Shown here piece by piece: positions 7,132 to 13,208 of a stretch of 13,208 nt of DNA. How positions within the stretch are numbered: position 1 is the first letter of the stretch; the number at the start of each line of letters is the position of its first letter. The notes under the pieces are model-generated. The model worked only from the letters and a program-made list of their open reading frames with translations, was not told the DNA's origin and did not search any database. Both the position numbers and the translations under genes were made by a program. This DNA comes from Planctomycetaceae bacterium (GTDB taxonomy: Bacteria > Planctomycetota > Planctomycetia > Pirellulales > Pirellulaceae): the NCBI GenBank assembly GCA_002702965.1, contig PADE01000219.1, forward strand, positions 8,940 through 22,147. Reading direction: 5' to 3'.

Positions 7132-9144
7132 TCAGAACTCCTTCAGCAGATTGGATTCCCTGCCGAGGAACCCCAGCGGCGCGTTCTCCAGGATATCCTC
7201 CTTGAGATACCACAGGTGCGGCGGGTCCGGGACGATATCGAAGACCGCATCGCCCGTTGAGAAGGACCGCACCCATTGGAGCAGTTTCGTGTACTCCCGT
7301 TCGGCCTGATCACTGTGCAGGTAATAGCCTCTGCCCGGCCAGTCGGGCATTTCGACTTCTTTACCGGTTCGTTTCTTGAGTTTGAGGATTTCGCAAACGC
7401 GCTCGGCAAACCTGTATCCGGCGATCACACCGTGGAGCCGGCGTTTGTAGAGCGGTTGATCTTCCACCAATTCTGTTGCCAGCGCAATGTGGCGGTTCAG
7501 GCTGGCAACCCGTTGCGGCGTGAAAATCAAGTGCATCCCTCGTCCACCACTGTGAACCGGATGCGGGTGCTCGTCGAGGGCTCCCATTAGTGCTTCGTGG
7601 TAGGACTTCATCGGTGCGGACGCCGGGCCATAGTAGTTGCGGTAGTATCGATCGAGTTCACGATCTAGATTCAGGTCCGGGTTCCAGAGCAACTTTGCAC
7701 ACATGTAGAGATCCAATCCTTGCGGTCCCCAATGCGGATGGCTCTCGTTGTAAATTCCTCGGATGTTGAATTCCCGGTAGTGCCGGATGCGGTCGGCCAT
7801 CGTCCGCACCAGAGGCAAGGGACCCTGCCACGCATAGCCGGACCAATACTCGTACGTGTAGACCGCAGAAACACCCAATTGCTTCCAGCGGGCGATGGCA
7901 TTGCGCGTTTCCAGATTCCAGTTGGGAGCCGCATCATTCAACTTTCTGGTGTAGTCGGCCCATTGGTTAATCAGGCAGAGATGGATGACGATGTTGGGTT
8001 CGATCCGATCCACGATCGTGGGCGGTTTGGTCCAGGCCGAGTAAGCTTGCAACGACAAGCGCGCACCGGGAACGGCGCGGGCGACCTGGCGAGCGACGAT
8101 ATTGCTAAATGCGCAAACCCGATTGGACATGGACTCCGGGTCCGCCGGGTCGTCCATCGATCGGCATTCGGCACACTCGCAGAACGGGCACGCGTCATTC
8201 GGTGAGATCGAGAATGTGACGCTGTCGAGATTAACGCGATGCTTGGCCCTGGCGATGATTTTTTCAGCGAAGAGTTCCTGTAAGCCTGGATTGCTCAAAC
8301 AGAGCTGGAGCCCCGTGGGGTTGCTCGGCCTGACCGCGTCATCCGGGTTGACCCTGCGCCGCTTGCCTTTGTACAGACAGAAGTACTCGGGATGTTGGTC
8401 GAAATACTCTTCGACCGTGATGAGTTGATAGTAGATGTGATCGAACCCGGGAGCCATGCGGCCCCCGAACCGCGGCTCATCCTCGAAATCGAAGTTCAGC
8501 CGGTTGCGAACGGACCACAGACTGGCTTGATCGCTTTGTTCCACCGTCGGCTGTCGATATCGCTGAAAACCCCCTCCGAGTGTACTGCGATACTCATAGT
8601 CGGGTGGCTCGGCCAGTGTTCTTCCCGATGGCAATGTCAAGCTGTCTTCCCTGGGGACGTGTTCGCCCCAGGGTTCAGGTCGATACCAGCGAACGCCGAG
8701 TTGTTCCAGCACGTCGTACACACCGTACAGCACCCCTCGTAGCCGATCGGGTCCACCGACAATTATCAGCCGCTGCGGCGTCACGTCGATCAGGTATTGC
8801 TCCTTGCCCAGTCCCGAAATGTCGATCGATGCGGTGAGTTCGCTGTGGCCGATCGCGATGTAGACCCCTTGGGGTTTAGTTGTCCCCGCGGGCATCCGAC
8901 TCGGTTCACCACCGCCCCAGCGGATGATCTTGAAATCCCGGCCCGTCATCTTCTGCAGGTGGGCCTTCAATTCCTGCGCCGCAAATTTCTCTGCGGGAGA
9001 CTCTTTGTCACCCAGGAATATGACGGGCAATCGTTGGTCGGGACGGACCAACGCGAGTTTCTCATCCGCTTCGCAAACCGGTCCGCTGCTGAAGGCGGCG
9101 CGCATTACGAGGATCGACACCAACGGAATCCAGATTCTGTGCAT
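7132..9144 (-). CDS. Exported DUF4838 protein with GH67/GH20-type N-terminal domain
   Basis: A 670-residue protein beginning with a signal peptide (about 1-26, MHRIWIPLVSILVMRAAFSS). Residues about 40-155 resemble the non-catalytic N-terminal domain seen in alpha-glucuronidases and GH20 enzymes (AAQELKAHLQKMTG, YLIDVTPQRLIIVGG, LYGVYDVLEQLGVRWYRP). Residues about 235-490 match DUF4838, a TIM-barrel-like domain common in planctomycete and Bacteroidetes polysaccharide loci. A family hallmark is the cysteine cluster C319-x2-C322-x-C324-x2-C327, plausibly a small metal or disulfide site, followed by SMSNRVCAFSNIVA. A glycosidase role is plausible but unproven. The frame is open to 9219, but I chose ATG 9144 because it directly precedes the signal peptide and has GAGGA 8 bases upstream. 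It lies 67 bp after the esterase gene on the same strand, probably in one transcript. Confidence 0.88.
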   Translation of the reverse strand: MHRIWIPLVSILVMRAAFSSGPVCEADEKLALVRPDQRLPVIFLGDKESPAEKFAAQELKAHLQKMTGRDFKIIRWGGGEPSRMPAGTTKPQGVYIAIGHSELTASIDISGLGKEQYLIDVTPQRLIIVGGPDRLRGVLYGVYDVLEQLGVRWYRPEPWGEHVPREDSLTLPSGRTLAEPPDYEYRSTLGGGFQRYRQPTVEQSDQASLWSVRNRLNFDFEDEPRFGGRMAPGFDHIYYQLITVEEYFDQHPEYFCLYKGKRRRVNPDDAVRPSNPTGLQLCLSNPGLQELFAEKIIARAKHRVNLDSVTFSISPNDACPFCECAECRSMDDPADPESMSNRVCAFSNIVARQVARAVPGARLSLQAYSAWTKPPTIVDRIEPNIVIHLCLINQWADYTRKLNDAAPNWNLETRNAIARWKQLGVSAVYTYEYWSGYAWQGPLPLVRTMADRIRHYREFNIRGIYNESHPHWGPQGLDLYMCAKLLWNPDLNLDRELDRYYRNYYGPASAPMKSYHEALMGALDEHPHPVHSGGRGMHLIFTPQRVASLNRHIALATELVEDQPLYKRRLHGVIAGYRFAERVCEILKLKKRTGKEVEMPDWPGRGYYLHSDQAEREYTKLLQWVRSFSTGDAVFDIVPDPPHLWYLKEDILENAPLGFLGRESNLLKEF

Positions 9145-9211
9145 GTTCAGATCCTCGTCGACAACAGGGAAAGAGGGCCGCGTGCTGGAACGTTTCCGAT
9201 CTGATCCCTGC

Positions 9212-10099
9212 TTATTCAAACTGCATCAGTACGCGATTGAAGAATTTTAGCGTCGCGCGTTCCGCCTGTTCCCGATGCGCGCCGGCCAGCGAATGACCGC
9301 CGCCCGCGATCGGGAGCAATCGGGTATCGACCTCGGCGGACCGCAACCGCTCGTACATCCATACCGATTGAGCGAAGAGGACTTCTTTGTCTTCGGTGCC
9401 GTGGATGATCAATGACGGTGCACAGGCCGGTGTCGCCCAGAACAACGGGCTGGCGCGGACGTAGCGGCGTCGGGTTTCGACGCTGAGTTTGGCACCGAGG
9501 ATTTTTGGGAACACGTCGGGGGCCTGATCCCAGATGCCGAACTCGCGCGTGAAATCGCTGGCCTGGCTCCAGGCCGCAATACAGGTGATGTCCGACCGCT
9601 GGTCCAGGTGAGTGTGGTCGCCGCGAAATTCCGCGACACCGTTCGTCACCGCCAGAAACTGGGCGAGGTGTCCACCGGCCGACGTGCCCATCGCACCGAT
9701 GCGATCGGGGTCGATGCGATAACGTTCGGCGTTCGCACGTAGCCAGCGAATCGCCGCACGGCAGTCATGGATGTGCGCCGGCCACTGGTGTTTCGGCGAG
9801 AGGCGGTACGAGATCGTGATCGCGACGTATCCGTCCCGCGCCAGGCGTTTGGTGAAATCGTTCCACGCACTGCGATCACCGCCGACGAATCCGCCGCCGT
9901 GAATGCAGATGACCGCCGGTCGTCGCGGGGTGTCCACTTGGTCGCCGGCTGGACGCGCCATGTTGAGCTGCAGTGATTCGCCGCCCGGCTGCGCGTATTC
10001 GATGCCTTCTTCGAAGAGCACTTCGTTGCCCGAGGCCGAGCAGGCGAGGAGCCCGATGTAGGCAATCGCGTGAAGGACGTGTTTGCGGCTGTCGATCAT
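9212..10099 (-). CDS. Secreted alpha/beta-hydrolase esterase (acetyl-esterase / BD-FAE type)
   Basis: A 295-residue alpha/beta-hydrolase with an export signal (1-24). Cysteine C20 in GLLAC may make it a lipoprotein. The oxyanion-hole motif is H67-G-G-G70. The nucleophile is S140 in GTSAGG, with acid D237 in HGTED and H269 in GGGHS, so the catalytic triad is complete. Spacing and the long AIRWLRANAERYRIDPDRIG block match acetyl-esterase/xylan-esterase-like proteins that deacylate polysaccharides. The substrate is inferred only from its neighbours. The frame is open to 10192, but the ATG at 10099 precedes the hydrophobic signal and has a weak GGAA 6 bases upstream. It is first in the minus-strand block and divergent from the sialidase-like gene. 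Confidence 0.9.
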   Translation of the reverse strand: MIDSRKHVLHAIAYIGLLACSASGNEVLFEEGIEYAQPGGESLQLNMARPAGDQVDTPRRPAVICIHGGGFVGGDRSAWNDFTKRLARDGYVAITISYRLSPKHQWPAHIHDCRAAIRWLRANAERYRIDPDRIGAMGTSAGGHLAQFLAVTNGVAEFRGDHTHLDQRSDITCIAAWSQASDFTREFGIWDQAPDVFPKILGAKLSVETRRRYVRASPLFWATPACAPSLIIHGTEDKEVLFAQSVWMYERLRSAEVDTRLLPIAGGGHSLAGAHREQAERATLKFFNRVLMQFE

Positions 10100-10295
10100 G
10101 TTGCGTTCCGTGGTGTGATCGGATTGTGACCTGCTCGCGCGGACCGGGGAGCGTGCACCGTTCAATGTGCAACAAGTAACGGTTGTCTGCAAGTTGGTGG
10201 TTGGCGAGCGAAGATTTATCGCTTCCGTTCGGCTAGGATGATGCGCAGCAGGGCGGTTGACATTTGTCCAACGTCATCCAGAAAAGGTTGCCCAC
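10100..10295. promoter_or_regulatory. Divergent intergenic region between esterase and sialidase-like genes
   Basis: These 196 bases separate two outward-facing starts and must carry at least one promoter. An interrupted dyad ACCGTT (10157-10162) / AACGGT (10178-10183) could be an operator. A TTGACA box at 10257-10262 has no acceptable -10 partner at 16-18 bases and sits too close to the ribosome binding site AAAAGG at 10282-10287. No transcription start is assigned. Confidence 0.3.
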
Positions 10296-12107
10296 ATGAG
10301 GATCGCACGCTTTGTACTGCTGTTCTGCGCAACGTTCGGTTGTGGATCGGAAGCCGATCCTGTGATGTCACCGGCGGAGTCTGGGCGTCAGCAGGTACAA
10401 CCCCAAACCGTGGCGAACCGCGGGAAACAGGTGGTCTCCCCCACTGCGGTTGGTGTTCGAGAGGCGACCGAATTTCTCAAGATTACGGTGGGCGAACCGA
10501 CCAAACTAAGCGATCTGCTAAGTCAGAATTCCGCCAGCGTGGCTGTTTCGCGGACAGGGGTCGTCGCGGCTTTCTATCCGAAGCCGGGCACCGGTACCAA
10601 GTTCTATCGCATTTCAAAGGACGCCGGTCGGACCTGGGGCCAAGAGCTGGACTTTCCTCCCGCCTATGCGGGCATGATGTCCGTCGGCCTGCGCGAAGGG
10701 GGGGTCCTCTTTATGTTGGAGACAAAGCCGGTTGAGGGGGGAACGGCGGACCAGATGGAAGCCAAGCGGATCCTCTTCACCGACGACTTCCTGAAATACG
10801 AACTGGGTACTTCGGCGGTCTCTTTACCAAACATCGTGGCACATACCAAATGGGTGAAGCACGGTTGGCCCGGATTTTCGGTAGGAAAAATCGTTCAGTT
10901 GCCCAACGGCGATCTGCTGGGGACGCTGTATGGAAATCTGCGGGGTGACGACAACTGGTATCGCACCATGATCCTGCGATCAACGGACTTGGGCCAGAGT
11001 TGGCGGTATCGCGCCAGCGTCGCTTTCAGTCCGGATGATCCGGATCCACAATTGGCAGGCCAATACTGTGGTTATTGCGAGCCGAGTCTGGCTTTACTGT
11101 CCGATCGGAAACTGTTGTGCATCATGAGGACACAGGGGACTCACTATCCGGGCGAATATCGGCCACTCTACCAGTGCTGGTCAGACGATCTAGGTAAGAC
11201 ATGGACCGAGCCCGTCGTCAGCGCTCCGCTGCTGATGAATATCGCGCCCGTATTAGCAGTTCTCGACAACGGCGTGGTGGCCTGCGTGTACGGCCGGCCG
11301 GGCTTCCACGTCGCGTTTAGCCTGGACAACGGCCACACGTGGCAGGATCGGGTCAGCTTCTCCGATCTTCCGGTGGACGTCATCTCCGGCCAGTTTGACC
11401 TGGTCAAAGTTGGACCAAATCAGCTGGTGGCTGTCGGGAGTGACTCCCAGGGTACCAAGGCGTGGCCGTTGACCGTTGACCGCGTGCGGGAATCTACCAC
11501 GCACGTACGTCTTCGTGGCCGTGTACTGGATGAACAAGGTCGTCCGATTGCCGATGCAACGATCGAGCGCAGCCCGAACCGTTACGCCGCCGATAACTGG
11601 TTGGAGCACGAATCCAAGTTGGACCGGTGGGGAGGCGGGACCCCCGTCACGGTCGGTTCACCTAACCTGGCATTCCGGTCCATTCGCAGTGAAAACAAGC
11701 ATCCGACGGTGAAGTCGGATGCCGGCGGGCGGTTCGATTTCCCCGGCGTACCATTGAGCGAATACGTGTTGACCGTGGAAGCGGACGGTTACGCGCCACA
11801 ACATCGTCATGTTCGTCTGCGGCCACAGTCTCCGGCGCAGGATTTTAGATTGAAACCGGGCCGGCTTGTGCGGGGCCGAGTGATCGATGATACGGGCCGG
11901 GGCATTCCAGAAATGTGTGTGGTGCTCAACCGGTGGCACATTCACACCGATTCGGACGGCTACTTCCACTGGTCACTAGAGGATCCAGTTCCACCGCAGG
12001 TGACGCTGGAAGTGCACAAGAAGTACAGCGGCCAGCACGAGACCTTGACGACGACGGTGCCCCTATCGCGACTGGAAACTCAGCCGATCGTCTTGCCGCG
12101 TCGATAG
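10296..12107 (+). CDS. Sialidase-like (BNR/Asp-box) lipoprotein with two carboxypeptidase-regulatory-like domains
   Basis: A 603-residue exported protein. Residues 1-16 look like a lipoprotein signal (LLFCATFGC, lipid-carrying C16), though the lipobox is imperfect. Residues about 60-395 form a six-bladed sialidase-type propeller with four Asp-boxes: S107-KDAGRT-W114, S229-TDLGQS-W236, S296-DDLGKT-W303 and S342-LDNGHT-W349. The EPSLALLSDRKLLCIMRT block (262-279) matches the conserved glutamate/arginine region of the family. A classical FRIP motif is not clear, so the cleaved sugar is unknown. Two beta-sandwich domains follow, each opening with GRV-(L/I)-D-(D/E)-x-G: 407-519, with an extra insertion of about 45 residues, and 525-600. 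They may bind carbohydrate or act as stalks. The upstream open frame starts at a TTG (10257); ATG 10296 is preferred because it begins the signal peptide and follows AAAAGG. A hairpin lies 69 bases after the stop. Confidence 0.87.
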   Translation: MRIARFVLLFCATFGCGSEADPVMSPAESGRQQVQPQTVANRGKQVVSPTAVGVREATEFLKITVGEPTKLSDLLSQNSASVAVSRTGVVAAFYPKPGTGTKFYRISKDAGRTWGQELDFPPAYAGMMSVGLREGGVLFMLETKPVEGGTADQMEAKRILFTDDFLKYELGTSAVSLPNIVAHTKWVKHGWPGFSVGKIVQLPNGDLLGTLYGNLRGDDNWYRTMILRSTDLGQSWRYRASVAFSPDDPDPQLAGQYCGYCEPSLALLSDRKLLCIMRTQGTHYPGEYRPLYQCWSDDLGKTWTEPVVSAPLLMNIAPVLAVLDNGVVACVYGRPGFHVAFSLDNGHTWQDRVSFSDLPVDVISGQFDLVKVGPNQLVAVGSDSQGTKAWPLTVDRVRESTTHVRLRGRVLDEQGRPIADATIERSPNRYAADNWLEHESKLDRWGGGTPVTVGSPNLAFRSIRSENKHPTVKSDAGGRFDFPGVPLSEYVLTVEADGYAPQHRHVRLRPQSPAQDFRLKPGRLVRGRVIDDTGRGIPEMCVVLNRWHIHTDSDGYFHWSLEDPVPPQVTLEVHKKYSGQHETLTTTVPLSRLETQPIVLPRR

Positions 12108-12440
12108 CTCGGGTGGCGCCGCCGGTGGCGTTGCCGTTTCGCGTCCCTACGACTGCCAACGAAGGGTAGCAAAGTCCGTCCGCTGGCGGACGGCTTCCCA
12201 GGTCTTTCCGGCATTGTGACCGATCATCGCGCGACGACTGGATGAGCCGGGACGAGGACGCGTTGCGTGTATTACGACGACGGCGCCGTTGTCCGGCGCA
12301 ATCGCAAAGTGGTTCCCGCCGTTTCCGCACCCAAGTGACATGGGGTGCTTCGAGCGCCTGGTGCCAATGTCACTCGACGTTACGCACCCGCACTGCGCGC
12401 GCCAGACTGCCGATTGGTGGGGACAGGAGACGCGGATCTT
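12108..12440. other. Intergenic region after the sialidase-like gene
   Basis: No convincing gene lies here. A minus-strand frame at 12341-12147 (64 codons) contains an Asp-box-like NAGKTW but has no ribosome binding site or other similarity. The hairpin at 12176-12193 and the leader of the small ORF at 12441 are the only structures noted. Confidence 0.45.
12176..12193 (+). terminator. Hairpin downstream of the sialidase-like gene
   Basis: CCGTCCG (12176-12182) and CGGACGG (12187-12193) form a 7-bp stem around CTGG, 69 bases past the stop codon. A pyrimidine-rich stretch (CTTCCCAGGTCTTTCC) follows but not a true T-run, so terminator function is only possible. Confidence 0.4.
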
Positions 12441-12584
12441 GTGAGTAAACTGTTCCGCGGTAAACCGTCTACGAGTCCTGACCGACTTCCTTTTGAGGCC
12501 TACGAACAGGGGTGGGAACTCGGAAAATGGGTTCGATTAAGGGGAGAACCTCGGATCCGGTCACAATATGGCCTGCACGCCTAG
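12441..12584 (+). CDS. Small hypothetical protein, 47 residues
   Basis: A GTG at 12441 opens a 47-residue frame ending in TAG at 12584, with AGGAGA about 10 bases upstream as a good ribosome binding site. The product is basic at its start (GTG-SKLFRGKP), with a central segment PFEAYEQGWELGKWVRL rich in aromatic residues and glycine. No family is assigned with confidence; the layout is faintly reminiscent of small ribosome-modulation-type proteins, but this is weak. Its last 24 bases overlap the end of the minus-strand membrane-protein gene, tail to tail. The frame stays open upstream to 12345 without a better start. It could be a real small gene or a chance frame. Confidence 0.35.
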   Translation: MSKLFRGKPSTSPDRLPFEAYEQGWELGKWVRLRGEPRIRSQYGLHA

Positions 12585-13048
12585 CAGGAGCACGGCCAGC
12601 ACAACGGCGCCCAAAAAAAGCACCGCGAACCCTCCGAGTACACCCACGATAATGGCCATCATCCAATCTGCATCGAAGGTCAGTTTGACCGCCACAATCA
12701 TCGGGGCAATGGCCAACAGACCAAGCACCCGGCTGAAACCCGAAAGAGGCAGGCCGGTATAGGTATACACCAAGGCCACAACGATATAGCGTTTGTAGTA
12801 ATCCCAGAAGCCCCAGTGCGGCTCGCTATGGTAAGTAAAAAGCTCAAATGGACCCTGGTCAATGGCCTTGCCGACATAGTGCAGCAAAGTGAAAGATAGT
12901 GCAGCAAAGTGAAAGATAGTGCAGCAAAGTGAAAGATAGTGCAGCAAAGTGAAAGATAGTGCAGCAAAGTGAAAGCCAGCGCCGCGAATAGGCTGAACGG
13001 AAGGCCCACTACGAGCGCGATCAGAAATATCCAAACGGTTGAATACAT
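12561..13048 (-). CDS. Small multi-pass membrane protein gene, split across frames by a 20-bp repeat array
   Basis: The natural start is ATG 13048 (MYSTVWIFLIALVVGLPFSL), with AGGCG about 5 bases upstream. The C-terminal half, ending in VLLLGVQAIL with TGA at 12563-12561, lies in another frame. The two halves are separated by five copies of a 20-bp repeat (12876-12975). Removing four copies (80 bp) restores one 135-residue frame reading ...AFTLLHY-VGKAIDQ..., with three to four membrane segments (about 6-30, 59-95 and 104-134) and a soluble loop containing YHSEPHWGFWDYYKRY. With five copies, translation from 13048 instead ends at 12700-12698 after 116 residues. A TTG at 13034 opens a frame that reaches the true C-terminus, but it overlaps the real N-terminal codons and has no supporting signal. 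I recognise no family. The gene is either switched off in this copy or newly inactivated. Confidence 0.7.
12876..12975. repeat. Five perfect copies of a 20-bp tandem repeat inside a coding region
   Basis: The unit ATAGTGCAGCAAAGTGAAAG occurs five times without a single difference (12876-12895, 12896-12915, 12916-12935, 12936-12955, 12956-12975). It lies within the minus-strand membrane-protein gene, just after its first membrane segment. The reverse strand of the unit is open in all three frames and encodes mainly hydrophobic residues (FTLLHY, LSLCCT, FHFAAL). Because 20 bp is not a multiple of 3, each copy gained or lost shifts the frame, while three copies add exactly 20 residues. Perfect identity indicates recent expansion by slippage or unequal recombination, or a read-assembly artefact. 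Confidence 0.97.
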
Positions 13049-13208
13049 CTCGACGCCTGCATTCCTGTCGGTTTTGTTCTTGTCATCCTCACCTGCCCGA
13101 CAACGACTGCGGATTGACGACCACGGCGTTTGTGCCGTTCAAACGTGGCCAATTGTGAACGGAGACCGCGCCCCTCGCGGACAGACAAGTGCCCGTGACT
13201 GCGCCCGA

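Noticed and set aside
9145..9219. N-terminal extension of the DUF4838 protein to 9219
   Set aside because: The extra 25 residues are hydrophilic and precede a clear signal peptide. ATG 9144 has a good GAGGA site, and the extension would overlap the esterase gene.
10257..10285. TTGACA as a -35 box for the sialidase-like gene
   Set aside because: No acceptable -10 hexamer lies at 16-18 bases, and the -10 would fall on the ribosome binding site.
12147..12341. Minus-strand 64-codon frame containing NAGKTW, resembling an Asp-box
   Set aside because: It is a single weak motif with no ribosome binding site, no other similarity and low-complexity basic residues. Most likely chance, although a relict propeller fragment cannot be excluded.
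12876..12975. CRISPR-like array
   Set aside because: The 20-bp units are directly adjacent with no spacers; this is a simple tandem repeat inside a coding frame.
12561..13034. 157-codon minus-strand frame taken as the intact membrane-protein gene
   Set aside because: It begins at a TTG inside the codons of the better ATG-started frame. Its first 20 or so residues (MDISDRARSGPSVQPIRG) are an off-frame reading of the real hydrophobic N-terminus, and it has no supporting ribosome binding site.

Overview
The window looks like chromosome from a planctomycete, probably near Rhodopirellula/Pirellulales. This is inferred from gene content, not from a marker gene. It is moderately GC-rich and dominated by exported polysaccharide-active proteins: a pectate lyase, a formylglycine sulfatase, a five-bladed propeller glycosidase-like protein, a DUF4838 protein, an acetyl-esterase-type hydrolase and a BNR/Asp-box sialidase-like lipoprotein. 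It also carries the broken start of a Tat-exported Gfo/Idh/MocA oxidoreductase. No tRNA, rRNA, CRISPR array, insertion sequence or integrase was seen.

Layout. 1-534 is non-coding, with three 18-bp tandem repeats near its left end. 535-2586 (+) is one ORF joining a PL1-type pectate lyase to a class A beta-lactamase-fold serine hydrolase, followed by a hairpin. 2587-3537 has no intact gene but holds the decayed oxidoreductase start on the minus strand. 3538-5007 (+) is a sulfatase whose active site departs from the canonical set. It converges on a minus-strand block, with a dyad at 5014-5067 between them. That block reads esterase (10099-9212), DUF4838 protein (9144-7132), then propeller protein (6746-5244). 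The first two are 67 bp apart and probably co-transcribed. The third lies 385 bp further on and may have its own promoter. 10296-12107 (+) diverges from the esterase and encodes the sialidase-like lipoprotein with two carboxypeptidase-regulatory-like domains.

The right end holds a small plus-strand ORF (12441-12584) and, on the minus strand, a small multi-pass membrane protein gene (13048-12561). The membrane gene is interrupted by five perfect copies of a 20-bp repeat. Because 20 is not a multiple of 3, copy number sets the reading frame. One, four or seven copies would give the full protein; the five copies present put the two halves out of frame. This looks like a repeat-length on/off switch, or a fresh inactivation, and is the most interesting observation here. 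The last 160 bases (13049-13208) show no gene.

Together the genes suggest scavenging of complex, sulfated or acylated, pectin-like or algal polysaccharides outside the cytoplasm. Substrates cannot be read from sequence alone. The direct observations are the reading frames, motifs, repeats and dyads; the family names come from recalled motif knowledge without a database search.
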